A DNA stretch of 64,000 bases from NCBI GenBank assembly GCA_002746935.1, contig PDRW01000033.1, positions 62,001 to 126,000 of the forward strand, in the 5' to 3' direction. Shown piece after piece: positions 8,546 to 20,184 of the stretch. The translations under genes and the position numbers were made by a program. The number at the start of each line of letters is the position of its first letter. The first letter of the stretch is position 1. Source of the DNA: Rhodobacterales bacterium (lineage in GTDB: Bacteria > Pseudomonadota > Alphaproteobacteria > Rhodobacterales > Rhodobacteraceae). The notes beneath the pieces were generated by a model. The model saw only the letters and a list, made by a program, of their open reading frames with translations. It was not told the DNA's origin and did not search any database.

Positions 8546-9382
8546 ATGGCGGATCTGCCGGAAGACTGGCGCGCGGCGAACCGGGCGGCCTGGGACGAGC
8601 GGGTGGGTATTCACCTTCGCTCGGAGGACTACGATCTGGCCCCCCTGCGCGCGGGCCGGGGGGTGTTGCAACCGATCGAGGCGGCCGAGATGGGCGATGT
8701 CGCGGGGCTGAAGATCGCGCATCTGCAATGCCATTTCGGGCGCGATTCGCTGGTGCTGGCGCAGCAGGGCGCCGAGGTGGTGGGGCTGGATTTTTCCGCC
8801 GAGGCGATCCGTACGGCGCGGGCGCTTGCGCAGGAGCTGGGGCTCGCGGAGCGGGCGCGGTTCGTCGAGGCGGATCTCTACGACGCGCCGGACGCGCTGA
8901 GGGCGGAGGCGCCGTTCGACCGGGCGTTCGTCACCTGGGGCGCCATCGGCTGGCTGCCGGATCTTGCGGGCTGGGCCCGGGTGGTGGCGGGGCTGCTGAG
9001 GCCCGGGGGCCGTCTCTATCTCGCCGAGGGGCATCCGCTGGCGATGGTGTTTGACACCCGGGAGGGCGATGACGGCGAAGGGCGGCCGCTGTGGTCTTAT
9101 CCTTACATGGATTTCGCGATCTCGAAGGACGAGGCGCCGGTGGACTATACCGGCGATGGTCCGGCGCTCGAGGCCAGCCACGAATACTGGTGGGACCACC
9201 AGCTTGGCGACATTCTCACCGCGCTCGCGGGGGCAGGGCTCCGGCTCGACTGGCTGCATGAACATGACGCGGTGCCGTGGCGGCTGTTTTCGGTGCTTGA
9301 AGCGGCGCCGGGCGGGATGTTCCGCTGGCCCGGCAAGCGCTGGTTGCCGCTGTCGTTTTCGCTCTCGGCCACCAGGGGGTAG
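8546..9382 (+). CDS. Class I SAM-dependent methyltransferase
   Basis: A 278-residue methyltransferase. The SAM-binding motif I is the segment HLQCHFGRDSLVLA around residues 60-73, with the acidic residue of GLDFS at the end of strand 2, and LLRPGGRLYLAEGHP near residue 150 is motif III. The pattern resembles the Methyltransf_25/11 group and small-molecule enzymes of unknown substrate. I take the ATG after GGGGAAGG; a GTG one codon earlier is equally possible. It follows alaX by 73 bases, with a dispersed repeat element in between. The substrate cannot be named. Confidence 0.8.
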   Translation: MADLPEDWRAANRAAWDERVGIHLRSEDYDLAPLRAGRGVLQPIEAAEMGDVAGLKIAHLQCHFGRDSLVLAQQGAEVVGLDFSAEAIRTARALAQELGLAERARFVEADLYDAPDALRAEAPFDRAFVTWGAIGWLPDLAGWARVVAGLLRPGGRLYLAEGHPLAMVFDTREGDDGEGRPLWSYPYMDFAISKDEAPVDYTGDGPALEASHEYWWDHQLGDILTALAGAGLRLDWLHEHDAVPWRLFSVLEAAPGGMFRWPGKRWLPLSFSLSATRG

Positions 9383-9557
9383 ACGAGGGGAAGCCGCCCG
9401 GCGGTGTCGGCGAGGGGAGCCGCCCGGCGCGGGGCCGGTCCGGTGCCCGGGCGGCATGTGCTGGGCCGGAAGGTCGCGGATGCTCTCGGACAGTTCCGGA
9501 AGGTCGGGGCAGGCGGCAGGGCATTCCCGGGCCGCTGTTCTGTGCCTTTGCCCAGCC

Positions 9558-10706
9558 TCAGGCCCCGGCCCGGATCCAGCCGCCGCCCAACACCCGGCTC
9601 CCGCCGGTCTCATAGAAAACGCAGGCCTGCCCGGGGCTGACCCCTTCTTCCGGCGCCAGCAGCTCGACCTCGGCCCGGCTCTCCGACAGCGGCCGCACGA
9701 TCGCCTCGCGCGGTGGCCGGGTGGAGCGCAGCTTGACGCTGAGGGGCCATTCTGCCTGCGCGGTAAAGGGCGCGTCGCCCAGCCAGTTGATCTCGCGCAC
9801 CGGCACGATCCGGGTTGCCAGCATCTCTTTCGGACCGACCACCACCCGGCGGCGCGCCACATCCAGCCGCACCACATAGAGCGGCTCCGCAAGCCCGCCG
9901 ATCCCGAGCCCCCGGCGCTGGCCGATGGTGTAGTGGATCACCCCCGCATGGGCGCCGAGCACCCGCCCGTCGGCATGGACGATCTCGCCCGGCTCCGCCG
10001 CCCCGGGCCGCAGCTTCTCGATCACCCCGGCGTAATTGCCGTCGGGCACGAAACAGATGTCCTGACTGTCGGGCTTGTTCGCCACCTCGAGACCGAAACG
10101 CCGCGCCAGCGCCCGGGTTTCCTCCTTGGTCTTCAGATGCCCCAGCGGAAACCGCAAAAAGGCAAGCTGCTCGGGCGTGGTGGAAAACAGGAAATACGAC
10201 TGGTCGCGCGCGGGATCGGCGGCACGGTGCAACTCGGGGCCGCTCAGACCTTCGAAGCGCTGAATATAATGCCCGGTGGCCATGCAATCGGCGTCCAGAT
10301 CGCGGGCGGTCTGCAACAGATCGACGAATTTCACCCGTTCGTTGCAGCGGATGCAGGGCACCGGCGTGCTGCCGGCGAGGTAGCTGTCGGCAAATTCCTC
10401 GATCACCGCGTCGCGGAAGATGTTCTCGTAATCCAGCACATAATGCGGGAATCCCATGGCCTCGGCGACCCGCGCGGCGTCGTGAATGTCCACCCCCGCG
10501 CAGCAGGCGTTCTTCTTCGCCAGCGCCGCGCCGTGGTCGTAGAGCTGCAACGTGACGCCGATCACGTCATAGCCCTCCTGCCGGAGCAGGGCGGCGACGA
10601 CCGAACTGTCGACCCCACCCGACATCGCCACCACCACCCGGGTCTCGGCGGGCGGTTTGGCGAGGCCCAGCGAATTCAGGGCGGTTTCGGGATTGCGGGC
10701 GATCAT
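9558..10706 (-). CDS. mnmA: tRNA-specific 2-thiouridylase
   Basis: A 382-residue enzyme that thiolates U34 of tRNA Lys, Glu and Gln using sulfur relayed from IscS. The PP-loop SGGVDSSV is near residue 22. The two cysteines of the family are present: one in STPVPCIRC and one in SQDICFV. The downstream [13 protein letters not shown] segment marks the central domain. The start is the ATG with GGAGG upstream; 23 further open codons upstream lack a ribosome site. It is convergent with the methyltransferase gene and divergent from sciP, with 123 bases between them. Confidence 0.93.
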   Translation of the reverse strand: MIARNPETALNSLGLAKPPAETRVVVAMSGGVDSSVVAALLRQEGYDVIGVTLQLYDHGAALAKKNACCAGVDIHDAARVAEAMGFPHYVLDYENIFRDAVIEEFADSYLAGSTPVPCIRCNERVKFVDLLQTARDLDADCMATGHYIQRFEGLSGPELHRAADPARDQSYFLFSTTPEQLAFLRFPLGHLKTKEETRALARRFGLEVANKPDSQDICFVPDGNYAGVIEKLRPGAAEPGEIVHADGRVLGAHAGVIHYTIGQRRGLGIGGLAEPLYVVRLDVARRRVVVGPKEMLATRIVPVREINWLGDAPFTAQAEWPLSVKLRSTRPPREAIVRPLSESRAEVELLAPEEGVSPGQACVFYETGGSRVLGGGWIRAGA

Positions 10707-10829
10707 GGGGCCTCCGGTCCGGGACAAGCAAGGAAATATAGGAAAATTGCAGCTAACAACAAGGCCGGGTTTCACCTCTCCTTAAACGGTTTTGGCCAGA
10801 CTGGATGGGCAGAGACGATGAGGTGAGAG

Positions 10830-11108
10830 ATGTATCTGAAAAAGGTCGACGGCCCCCGGGCGGTGCGGCTCGAGGATGGCACGATCATGACCCGCGCCGA
10901 TTTGCCGCCTGCGAACACAAGGCGCTGGGTGGCGAGCCGCAAGGCCGCCGTGGTGCGCGGTGTGGAACACGGGCTCATGCCGCTTGCGGAAGCGCTCAGG
11001 ACCTATGCGCTTTCCGAAGAGGAGTTCATGGAGTGGAAAACTGCCGTGGACCGTCACGGAGAAGCCGCACTCAAGGCCACGCAGCTGCAAAGGTATAGAC
11101 AACCTTGA
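10830..11108 (+). CDS. sciP: SciP-type DUF1153 protein, inhibitor of CtrA
   Basis: A 92-residue helix-turn-helix protein of the DUF1153 family, called SciP in Caulobacter, where it binds CtrA and blocks activation of CtrA promoters. Hallmarks are MYLKKVDGPRAVRLEDG at the start, the RRWVASRKAAVVRGV helix, and a second HTH around LSEEEFMEWKTAV. A purine-rich GAGGTGAGAG lies just before the ATG. It sits 93 bases upstream of ctrA on the same strand, a placement common in Rhodobacterales that supports the functional link. Confidence 0.88.
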   Translation: MYLKKVDGPRAVRLEDGTIMTRADLPPANTRRWVASRKAAVVRGVEHGLMPLAEALRTYALSEEEFMEWKTAVDRHGEAALKATQLQRYRQP

Positions 11109-11135
11109 GATGTTTTCGCTAAAAGTTCTGCAACG

Positions 11136-11150
11136 GTAACGGGGCGTTAA
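11136..11150 (+). promoter_or_regulatory. CtrA-type binding site upstream of ctrA
   Basis: GTAA, seven bases, then TTAA, differing at one base from the consensus TTAA-N7-TTAA. It ends 51 bases before the ctrA ATG, which is suitable for autoregulation. The flanks GG and CC extend the dyad slightly. Confidence 0.55.
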
Positions 11151-11201
11151 CCTTTTCCGCTCATGGTGTTTACCAACAGAACGGAAGATGCGGAGGCAAA
11201 C

Positions 11202-14409
<3,208 letters not shown>

Positions 14410-14410
14410 C

Positions 14411-16501
14411 ATGGCGACCCGGCCGGAAATCCTGTTTCCGCTGTTCTCGGATCTGGAGACGCTGGGCGGCGTCGGCCCGAAGACGGCAAAGGCCCTTGCC
14501 GCGCTCGACATCGAGCTGCCGCGCGATCTGCTGTTTTCGCTGCCCTACGCGGTGGTCGACCGCCGGTTTCGCGCGTCGGTGCAGGAGGTGGTGCCGCCCG
14601 CGACGGTCACCGTCGAGGTGCTCATCGGCCAGCACCTGCCGCCGCGCGGCCGCAACGCGCCCTACAAGGTCGAGGTGAGCGACCAGCTTACCAGCTTCCA
14701 CCTCGTGTTCTTCCACGCCAATCCCGACTGGCTTCAGCGCCAGCTTCCCACCGGCGAGCGGCGGGTGGTCTCGGGCAAGGTGGAGCTGTTCGACGGCATC
14801 GCCCAGATGGTGCATCCCGATTACATCCTGCGCCCCGGACAGGCCGAGGCGATTGCCGAGTTCGAACCGGTCTACCATCTGGCCGCCGGGATCACGCAGA
14901 AGACCATGCTGCGGGCGGTCGGCGAGGTGTTGAGCCGGGTGCAGCCGCTGCCGGAATGGATCGACAAGAGCCTCGTGGCGCGCGAACACTGGCCGCTGTG
15001 GCATGAGGCGGTGCGGCGGGCGCATGCGCCCGAGGGCGAGGATGACATCGGCCCGCAGGCGGTGGCGCGGCGGCGGCTGGCCTATGACGAGTTTTTCGCG
15101 CATCAGCTCACCTTGGCGCTGGCGCGGGCGAAGATGCGGCGCGGCAAGGGGCGGGCGAGCCGGGGCGATGGCCACTTGCGCGCGCGGGTGCTGGCGGCGC
15201 TGCCCTACCGGCCGACCGCCGCTCAGGCCCGCGCCATGGAGGAGATCGCCGAAGACCTCGGCCGCGGGTTGCGGATGAACCGGCTGTTGCAGGGCGATGT
15301 GGGCACGGGCAAGACGCTGGTGGCCTTCATGTCGCTGCTGACCGCGGTGGAGGCGGGCGGGCAGGGGGTGATGATGGCCCCGACCGAGATCCTCGCCCGC
15401 CAGCATCTGGCCTCGCTCCAGCCGCTCGCCGCCAGTGCCAGGGTGGTGGTGGAGCTGCTCACCGGCCGCGACAAGGGCGCCGAGCGCAAGGCGAAGCTCG
15501 CGGCACTCGCAAGCGGCGACATCCATATTCTGGTCGGCACCCATGCGGTGTTTCAGGAGGATGTGGTGTTTCACGACCTCCGCCTTGCGATCGTCGACGA
15601 ACAGCACCGCTTCGGCGTCAACGAGCGGATGAAACTGGGCGCCAAGGGGCAGGTGACGGATGTGCTGGTGATGACCGCCACGCCGATCCCGCGGTCGCTG
15701 GCGCTGGCGCAATATGGCGACATGGACGTCTCGGTGCTCGACGAAAAACCCCCCGGTCGCAAGCCGGTGACCACCGCGCTGGTCTCGGCGGCGCGGATGG
15801 CGGAGGTTGTGGAGCGGCTGCGCGGGGCGGTGGCCGAGGGGCGGCAGGCCTATTGGGTCTGTCCGCTGGTGGACGAGAGCGAGGTGAGCGAGCTGACCGC
15901 CGCCACCGAACGCTTCAAGGCGCTGCGCGCGGCGCTCGGTGAAGGCGTGGTCGGGCTGGTGCATGGGCAGATGCCGGGGGCCGAGAAAGACGCCGCCATG
16001 ACGGCTTTTGTCCGCGGCGACACCCGCGTGCTGGTGGCGACCACGGCGATCGAGGTCGGGGTCGACGTGCCCAATGCCTCGATCATGGTGATCGAACGGG
16101 CGGAACATTTCGGGCTGGCGCAACTGCACCAGCTGCGCGGCCGGGTCGGGCGTGGCGAGGCGGCATCGACCTGTCTGCTGATGTATCAGCCGCCGCTCAC
16201 CGCGACGGCGGAACGGCGGCTGAGCGTGTTGCGCGAGACCGAGGACGGGTTTCGCATCGCCGAGGAAGACCTCGCGATGCGCGGTGCGGGCGACCTCATC
16301 GGCACCGCGCAATCGGGGCTGCCGAAATTCCGGGTCGGCGATCTGGAGGCACAGGCGGGGCTGATGGCGGTGGCGCAATCCGACGCCCGCAAGCTGTTGC
16401 GCGAGGATCCCGGCCTTGAAAGCCCCCGCGGCGAGGCTGCCCGGCTGCTGCTCTGGCTGATGCGTCAGGACGAGGCGATCCGGCTGATTTCGGTCGGCTG
16501 A
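14411..16501 (+). CDS. recG: ATP-dependent DNA helicase RecG
   Basis: A 696-residue branch-migrating helicase that regresses stalled forks and processes Holliday junctions. The N-terminal wedge/OB domain (about 1-270) contains GVGPKTAKAL. Superfamily 2 motor motifs follow: Walker A GDVGTGKT at residues 295-302, DEQHRFG as the DExH motif II, MTATPIPRS as motif III, and QLRGRVGRGE as motif VI. Length is normal for the family. The ATG lies one base after ligA. Pairing of ligA with recG fits a repair and replication operon. No internal frameshift is visible. Confidence 0.96.
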   Translation: MATRPEILFPLFSDLETLGGVGPKTAKALAALDIELPRDLLFSLPYAVVDRRFRASVQEVVPPATVTVEVLIGQHLPPRGRNAPYKVEVSDQLTSFHLVFFHANPDWLQRQLPTGERRVVSGKVELFDGIAQMVHPDYILRPGQAEAIAEFEPVYHLAAGITQKTMLRAVGEVLSRVQPLPEWIDKSLVAREHWPLWHEAVRRAHAPEGEDDIGPQAVARRRLAYDEFFAHQLTLALARAKMRRGKGRASRGDGHLRARVLAALPYRPTAAQARAMEEIAEDLGRGLRMNRLLQGDVGTGKTLVAFMSLLTAVEAGGQGVMMAPTEILARQHLASLQPLAASARVVVELLTGRDKGAERKAKLAALASGDIHILVGTHAVFQEDVVFHDLRLAIVDEQHRFGVNERMKLGAKGQVTDVLVMTATPIPRSLALAQYGDMDVSVLDEKPPGRKPVTTALVSAARMAEVVERLRGAVAEGRQAYWVCPLVDESEVSELTAATERFKALRAALGEGVVGLVHGQMPGAEKDAAMTAFVRGDTRVLVATTAIEVGVDVPNASIMVIERAEHFGLAQLHQLRGRVGRGEAASTCLLMYQPPLTATAERRLSVLRETEDGFRIAEEDLAMRGAGDLIGTAQSGLPKFRVGDLEAQAGLMAVAQSDARKLLREDPGLESPRGEAARLLLWLMRQDEAIRLISVG

Positions 16502-16557
16502 GGGGCTGGAAATCTGCGCCGGGCCGAAGGCCTTGGGTGTTGCGGCGCCGGGACGAT

Positions 16558-16582
16558 GAGTATTTTTGCCAAGAAAAAGGAG
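16558..16582 (+). repeat. Dispersed 25-bp element, copy C
   Basis: GAGTATTTTTGCC followed by AAGAAAAAGGAG lies 56 bases after the recG stop, in the same direction as recG. Confidence 0.75.
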
Positions 16583-16628
16583 CAGGGCTTTGCGCTGAGT
16601 GGCTGGCGGGCGGGGCGTCACCCGGGTG

Positions 16629-16790
16629 GTCGCGCAAGGTGGAAACCGGTTTGCGCTGTCCGCAAGCGGGGCGCCGCCCGGGAGGTCGCGCAAAAGTGGG
16701 CCTGGGTTTTGTGCTCTGCGACATGCAGGCGCATCCCTGCATGTCGCGCAAATCGGCCCGGGTTTCGTGCTTTTCGACATGCGGGCGTAA
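16629..16790 (+). repeat. Tandem array of about 56-bp palindromic repeats
   Basis: Three copies start with GTCGCGCAA at 16629, 16685 and 16743 (spacing 56 and 58), and a decayed copy precedes them. Copies share GCGCAAAAGTGGG, a CCGG-like centre, GGTTTTGTGC and CGACATGC. GCGCAAAA and TTTTGTGC can pair, so each unit can fold as a stem-loop. A solo relative occurs at 25958-26002 in the other orientation. Confidence 0.75.
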
Positions 16791-16842
16791 GCTGTAGCCG
16801 GACGCTCCCCGGGCGTGACGCCCGGGGGGGCTGGCCCGCAAC

Positions 16843-16877
16843 AAAAAGGCGCGCCCGGAACCGGACGCGCCTTTTTT
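16843..16877. terminator. Bidirectional intrinsic terminator between recG and ilvN
   Basis: An 11-bp dyad (GGCGCGCCCGG and CCGGACGCGCC, one mismatch) is flanked by five A and six T. It can end transcription from recG on the plus strand and from ilvBN on the minus strand. Confidence 0.85.
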
Positions 16878-16937
16878 CAGGGGCTTGCGCGGTTTTCAGG
16901 GGCGCGCGTGGCCACTGGCCCCGGCGGGCGGCGGCGG

Positions 16938-17498
16938 TCAGCCGGCGCCGCGGGCCAGCGCCGCAACCCCGGTGCGGGCCATCTCGACGAGGCCGAGGGG
17001 GCGCATGAGTTCGGCGAAGGCGTCGATCTTGCGGGTGGTGCCGGTGATTTCGAAGACGAAGCTTTCGAGCGTCGAATCCACCACCTTGGCGCGGTAGATG
17101 TCGGCCATGCGCAGCGCTTCGAGGCGCTTTTCGCCCGCCCCCTTCACCTTGAACAGCGCCAGTTCGCGCTCGACGCAGTCGCTCTCCACAGTGAGGTCGT
17201 GCATCTCGTGCACCGGCACGATGCGGCCGAGCTGGGCCTTGATCTGTTCGATCACCTGCGGCGTGCCGGTGGTGACGATGGTGATCCGCGACGTGTGGCC
17301 GGTATGGTCCACCTCGGCGACGGTCAGGCTGTCGATGTTGTAGCCGCGTCCCGAAAACAGCCCGATCACCCGGGCGAGCACGCCGGCTTCGTTGTCCACC
17401 AGCACCGCGAGCGTGTGGCGTTCGCTGGCTTCGGCATTGGGATCGCGAAGGTCGTAGGCCGACATGCGGGAGGATCCTTTCTGAATTTTCAGTGCCAT
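16938..17498 (-). CDS. ilvN: Acetolactate synthase small (regulatory) subunit
   Basis: A 186-residue regulatory subunit of acetohydroxyacid synthase. The N-terminal ACT domain (about 27-100) begins HTLAVLVDNEAGVLARVIGL and carries GYNIDSLTVA, the valine-binding region that gives feedback inhibition; a second ACT-like domain follows. Length is close to the typical 160-190. Start: ATG behind GGAGGAACGACA. It lies 12 bases after ilvB and is clearly cotranscribed, so it shares the upstream attenuator. Confidence 0.95.
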   Translation of the reverse strand: MALKIQKGSSRMSAYDLRDPNAEASERHTLAVLVDNEAGVLARVIGLFSGRGYNIDSLTVAEVDHTGHTSRITIVTTGTPQVIEQIKAQLGRIVPVHEMHDLTVESDCVERELALFKVKGAGEKRLEALRMADIYRAKVVDSTLESFVFEITGTTRKIDAFAELMRPLGLVEMARTGVAALARGAG

Positions 17499-17510
17499 TG
17501 TCGTTCCTCC

Positions 17511-19265
17511 TTACACCAGAACCTGACCGTCGCCCTGGATGGCGTCGGTGGCGGCGGCATCGCCCATGAGCATGTGGTTGTGCGGCTCGCCCGACGGGAT
17601 CATCGGGAAGCAGTTTTCGTGTTTCTCGACCAGCACTTCCAGCAGGAAGGGCCCGTCATGGGCGAGCATCTCCCCGATCGCTGCGTCGAGATCCGCCGGA
17701 TCGGACACCGTGCGGCCCTTGCAGCCGAAGGCTTCGGCGAGTTTCGGGAAGTCCGGCAGGCTTTCCATCCAGCTTTGCGAATAGCGCTCGCCGTGCAGCA
17801 GTTGCTGCCACTGGCGCACCATGCCGAGGCGCTCGTTGTTGAGGATGAACTGTTTCACCGGCAGGCGGAACTGCACCGCCGTGGCAAGCTCCTGAAGGTT
17901 CATCATGATCGAGGCATCGCCCGCGATATTGATGACCAGACTGTCGGGATGCGCCATCTGCACCCCGTTGGAGGCCGGCATGCCGTAGCCCATGGTGCCG
18001 AGGCCGCCGGAGGTCATCCAGCGGTTGGGCTCGTCGAAGCCGAGGAATTGCGCCGCCCACATCTGGTGCTGGCCGACATCGGTGGTGATGTAGCGGTCCT
18101 TGTCCCTGGTGAGGGCTTCGAGGCGCTGGAGCGCGTATTGCGGCTTGATCACCGTGTCGCTCTGCTCATAGGCGAGGCAATTGACCTGTTTCCACTTCTC
18201 GATCTGCTCCCACCATCTGGCGAGGGCGGGTTTGTCGGTCACCCGGCCGCGGGATTTCCAGATCCGCAGCAGGTCTTCGAGCACATGGCCGACATCGCCG
18301 GTGATCGGCAGGTCGACCTGGATGATCTTGTTGATCGAAGAGGCGTCGATGTCGATCTGGGCCTTGGTGGAGCCGGGCGAGAAGGCATCGGTGCGGCCGG
18401 TGATGCGGTCGTCGAAGCGGGCGCCGATGGCGATCATCAGATCGCAATCGTGCATCGCCATGTTGGCCTCGTAGAGGCCGTGCATGCCGAGCATCCCCAG
18501 CCAGTTCCTGCCCGAGGCCGGATAGGCGCCGAGACCCATCAGCGTCGAGGTGATCGGGAAGCCGGTGGCATCGACCAGTTCGCGCAGCAGCTGGCTGGCA
18601 CCGGGGCCGGAGTTGATCACCCCGCCGCCGGTATAGAACACCGGCCGTTCGGCAGTTTCGATCAGCGCCACCAGCTCGGTGATCCGGTCGGTGTCGCCCT
18701 TGACGGCGGGTTTGTAATGGCTGGTGCGGGCCTTGGCCGGCGGGGTGTAGCGGCCGGTGGCGAATTGCACGTCCTTGGGGATGTCGATCAGCGTCGGGCC
18801 GGGGCGGCCGGTGGTGGCGACGTGGAAGGCCTGATGGATGGTCTCGGCCAGCGCGTCGGTATCCTTCACCAGCCAGTTGTGCTTGGTGCAGGGGCGGGTG
18901 ATGCCCACGGTGTCGGCCTCCTGAAAGCCGTCGGTGCCGATCATGAAGGTGGGCACCTGACCGGTGAAGACCACCAGCGGGATCGAGTCGAGCAGCGCGT
19001 CGGTGAGGCCGGTGACCGCATTGGTCGCCGCCGGGCCGGAGGTGACCAGCACCACGCCGGGCTTGCCGGTGGAGCGGGCATAGCCCTCGGCAGCATGGAC
19101 CGCGCCCTGTTCGTGGCGCACCAGAACGTGGCGGATGTCGTTTTGCTGGAAGATCTCGTCGTAGATCGGGAGCACCGCGCCGCCGGGATATCCGAACACC
19201 GTGTCCACGCCCTGATCCTTCAGGGCCTGGACCAACATCTTCGCTCCGGTCATCTGACGTGTCAT
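17511..19265 (-). CDS. ilvB: Acetolactate synthase large (catalytic) subunit
   Basis: A 584-residue thiamine-diphosphate enzyme that condenses pyruvate with pyruvate or 2-ketobutyrate, the first common step of branched-chain amino acid synthesis. The catalytic glutamate is Glu60 in HAAEGYAR; the FAD-associated middle domain follows; the diphosphate/Mg motif begins GDASIMMNLQELATA near residue 440 and ends in NN as it should. The ATG is preceded by GGAGAA. Upstream on the same strand lie a promoter, a leader peptide containing Leu-Ile-Val-Ala, and an intrinsic terminator, which argue for control by attenuation. Confidence 0.95.
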   Translation of the reverse strand: MTRQMTGAKMLVQALKDQGVDTVFGYPGGAVLPIYDEIFQQNDIRHVLVRHEQGAVHAAEGYARSTGKPGVVLVTSGPAATNAVTGLTDALLDSIPLVVFTGQVPTFMIGTDGFQEADTVGITRPCTKHNWLVKDTDALAETIHQAFHVATTGRPGPTLIDIPKDVQFATGRYTPPAKARTSHYKPAVKGDTDRITELVALIETAERPVFYTGGGVINSGPGASQLLRELVDATGFPITSTLMGLGAYPASGRNWLGMLGMHGLYEANMAMHDCDLMIAIGARFDDRITGRTDAFSPGSTKAQIDIDASSINKIIQVDLPITGDVGHVLEDLLRIWKSRGRVTDKPALARWWEQIEKWKQVNCLAYEQSDTVIKPQYALQRLEALTRDKDRYITTDVGQHQMWAAQFLGFDEPNRWMTSGGLGTMGYGMPASNGVQMAHPDSLVINIAGDASIMMNLQELATAVQFRLPVKQFILNNERLGMVRQWQQLLHGERYSQSWMESLPDFPKLAEAFGCKGRTVSDPADLDAAIGEMLAHDGPFLLEVLVEKHENCFPMIPSGEPHNHMLMGDAAATDAIQGDGQVLV

Positions 19266-19291
19266 CTCTGTTCTCCGTTCACACGCGCGTC

Positions 19292-19319
19292 AAAAAAAAG
19301 GCCCCCGGGGTTCGGGGGC
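19292..19319 (-). terminator. Attenuator terminator in the ilvB leader
   Basis: Read on the minus strand: a perfect 7-bp stem GCCCCCG/CGGGGGC with loop AACCC, one C, then eight T. It lies 26 bases before the ilvB ATG, so it ends transcription before the gene unless an alternative structure forms. Confidence 0.88.
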
Positions 19320-19360
19320 GCATCGGGAAGTCTCAGGGTGCCGTCACCGCCCCATGCGCC
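19317..19360 (-). promoter_or_regulatory. Candidate antiterminator pairing in the ilvB leader
   Basis: On the minus strand GGCGCATGGGG (19360-19350, the Trp-Arg-Met-Gly codons of the leader peptide) can pair with CCCGATGCGCC (19327-19317) with one mismatch. The second partner overlaps the 5' arm of the terminator stem, so the two structures compete. GGGGCG at 19353-19348 can also pair with CGCCCC at 19320-19315. Confidence 0.6.
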
Positions 19361-19394
19361 AATGGTTCTCTGCTACGATGAGGCTGGTGGACAT
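19344..19394 (-). CDS. ilvBN leader peptide (16 residues)
   Basis: A short frame reads MSTSLIVAENHWRMGR and stops. AAGGAA lies 8 bases before the ATG. Residues 5-8 are Leu-Ile-Val-Ala in a row, the three end products of the ilv pathway plus alanine. The peptide ends 24 bases before the terminator hairpin, and its last codons form one side of the candidate antiterminator. This is the layout of ribosome-mediated attenuation: a ribosome stalled at LIVA leaves the WRMG codons free to pair and prevents termination; a ribosome reaching the stop covers them. Function is inferred from this arrangement. Confidence 0.8.
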   Translation of the reverse strand: MSTSLIVAENHWRMGR

Positions 19395-19420
19395 CGGGCG
19401 GTTCCTTCGAATTCGGCGCG

Positions 19421-19449
19421 AGCTTAGGAGCGCTGGCCGGGGGGGTCAA
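19421..19449 (-). promoter_or_regulatory. Sigma-70-type promoter of the ilvBN leader
   Basis: On the minus strand TTGACC, 17 bases, TAAGCT. The predicted start of transcription near 19414 gives a 20-base 5' end before the leader peptide. Confidence 0.6.
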
Positions 19450-20136
19450 CGGCAAAACGGGTTTTTGATATGTCGCGGGGCGGGGTTGGAGCGATTTTTT
19501 GTTGTGTGTGTCGCGGAAAGAACGCAATTTTCGGCATTTGGTTGGGCGGCAGGGGCAGGGGCCGCCTGCGGCGGGCTTTTCCGGGGGCTCATTTGCGGAT
19601 TGCAGGCGAAACGGGTGGCCGATGTCGCTGAATAGCCCGCCGCGGAAAGCAGACTGCCGGGATCGGGCCGGATGCCGGCAGCGATGCCGTCGGGGGTTTC
19701 GGGGCTGGCGTGAGCGCCATGCCCCGGATCAGTGTCGCGGGATGGCGGCGGTTGCGGCAGCATTTGCCGCCGGGCCGGGTCGTACAGGGCCGGTCGCAGC
19801 GGCCGCAGGGGGAAGCCCTGAGAGCAGATATTTCGTCTGGTGCCCGGCCAAAGGGTTGCCCGCCTCGCCGCCTTGCGCGCGGTGGCCCTCACCGGGAAGG
19901 AGGTGGCGGCCGATGAAAAACCAGCGCAGGCCGGGGCAGTTCCGGGCAACAGGATGCCGCCCGTGAAGCCTGAGGCCGGCAGAGCCTGGAAACGCTGCGA
20001 GACCGCCGCAAGACGTCTGAAAAGGCGGGACGACGTCAGGGGTTGGGAAGAGGGGGAAACGGAGCCTGCCTGCGCAAACCGGCGCCGGTCTGCGGCTTTC
20101 GGCAATGACAGGGCAGAACAGGCGGCGGGCCCATGG

Positions 20137-20178
20137 GGGCGGGTGTGATGCGCCCTCCCGGGCGCATCACACCCGCCC
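20137..20178. repeat. Perfect 19-bp inverted repeat with a 4-base loop
   Basis: GGGCGGGTGTGATGCGCCC (20137-20155), loop TCCC, then its exact complement (20160-20178). No T tract follows on either strand, so it is not a standard intrinsic terminator. It begins 6 bases from the 28-bp repeat array. Confidence 0.9.
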
Positions 20179-20184
20179 GCCGCC

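Larger units (their letters stand above)
16502..16937. other. Repeat-filled gap between convergent recG and ilvN
   Basis: No gene is supported here. The gap contains the third dispersed GAGTATTT element, then a tandem array of a roughly 56-bp palindromic repeat, then a strong bidirectional terminator. Open frames across the array show repeated peptides in several frames, as expected for noncoding repeats whose unit is not a multiple of three. Confidence 0.75.

Noticed and set aside
16556-17008. Open frames across the recG-ilvN gap
   Set aside because: They repeat similar peptides in different frames because they cross the noncoding 56-58-bp array.
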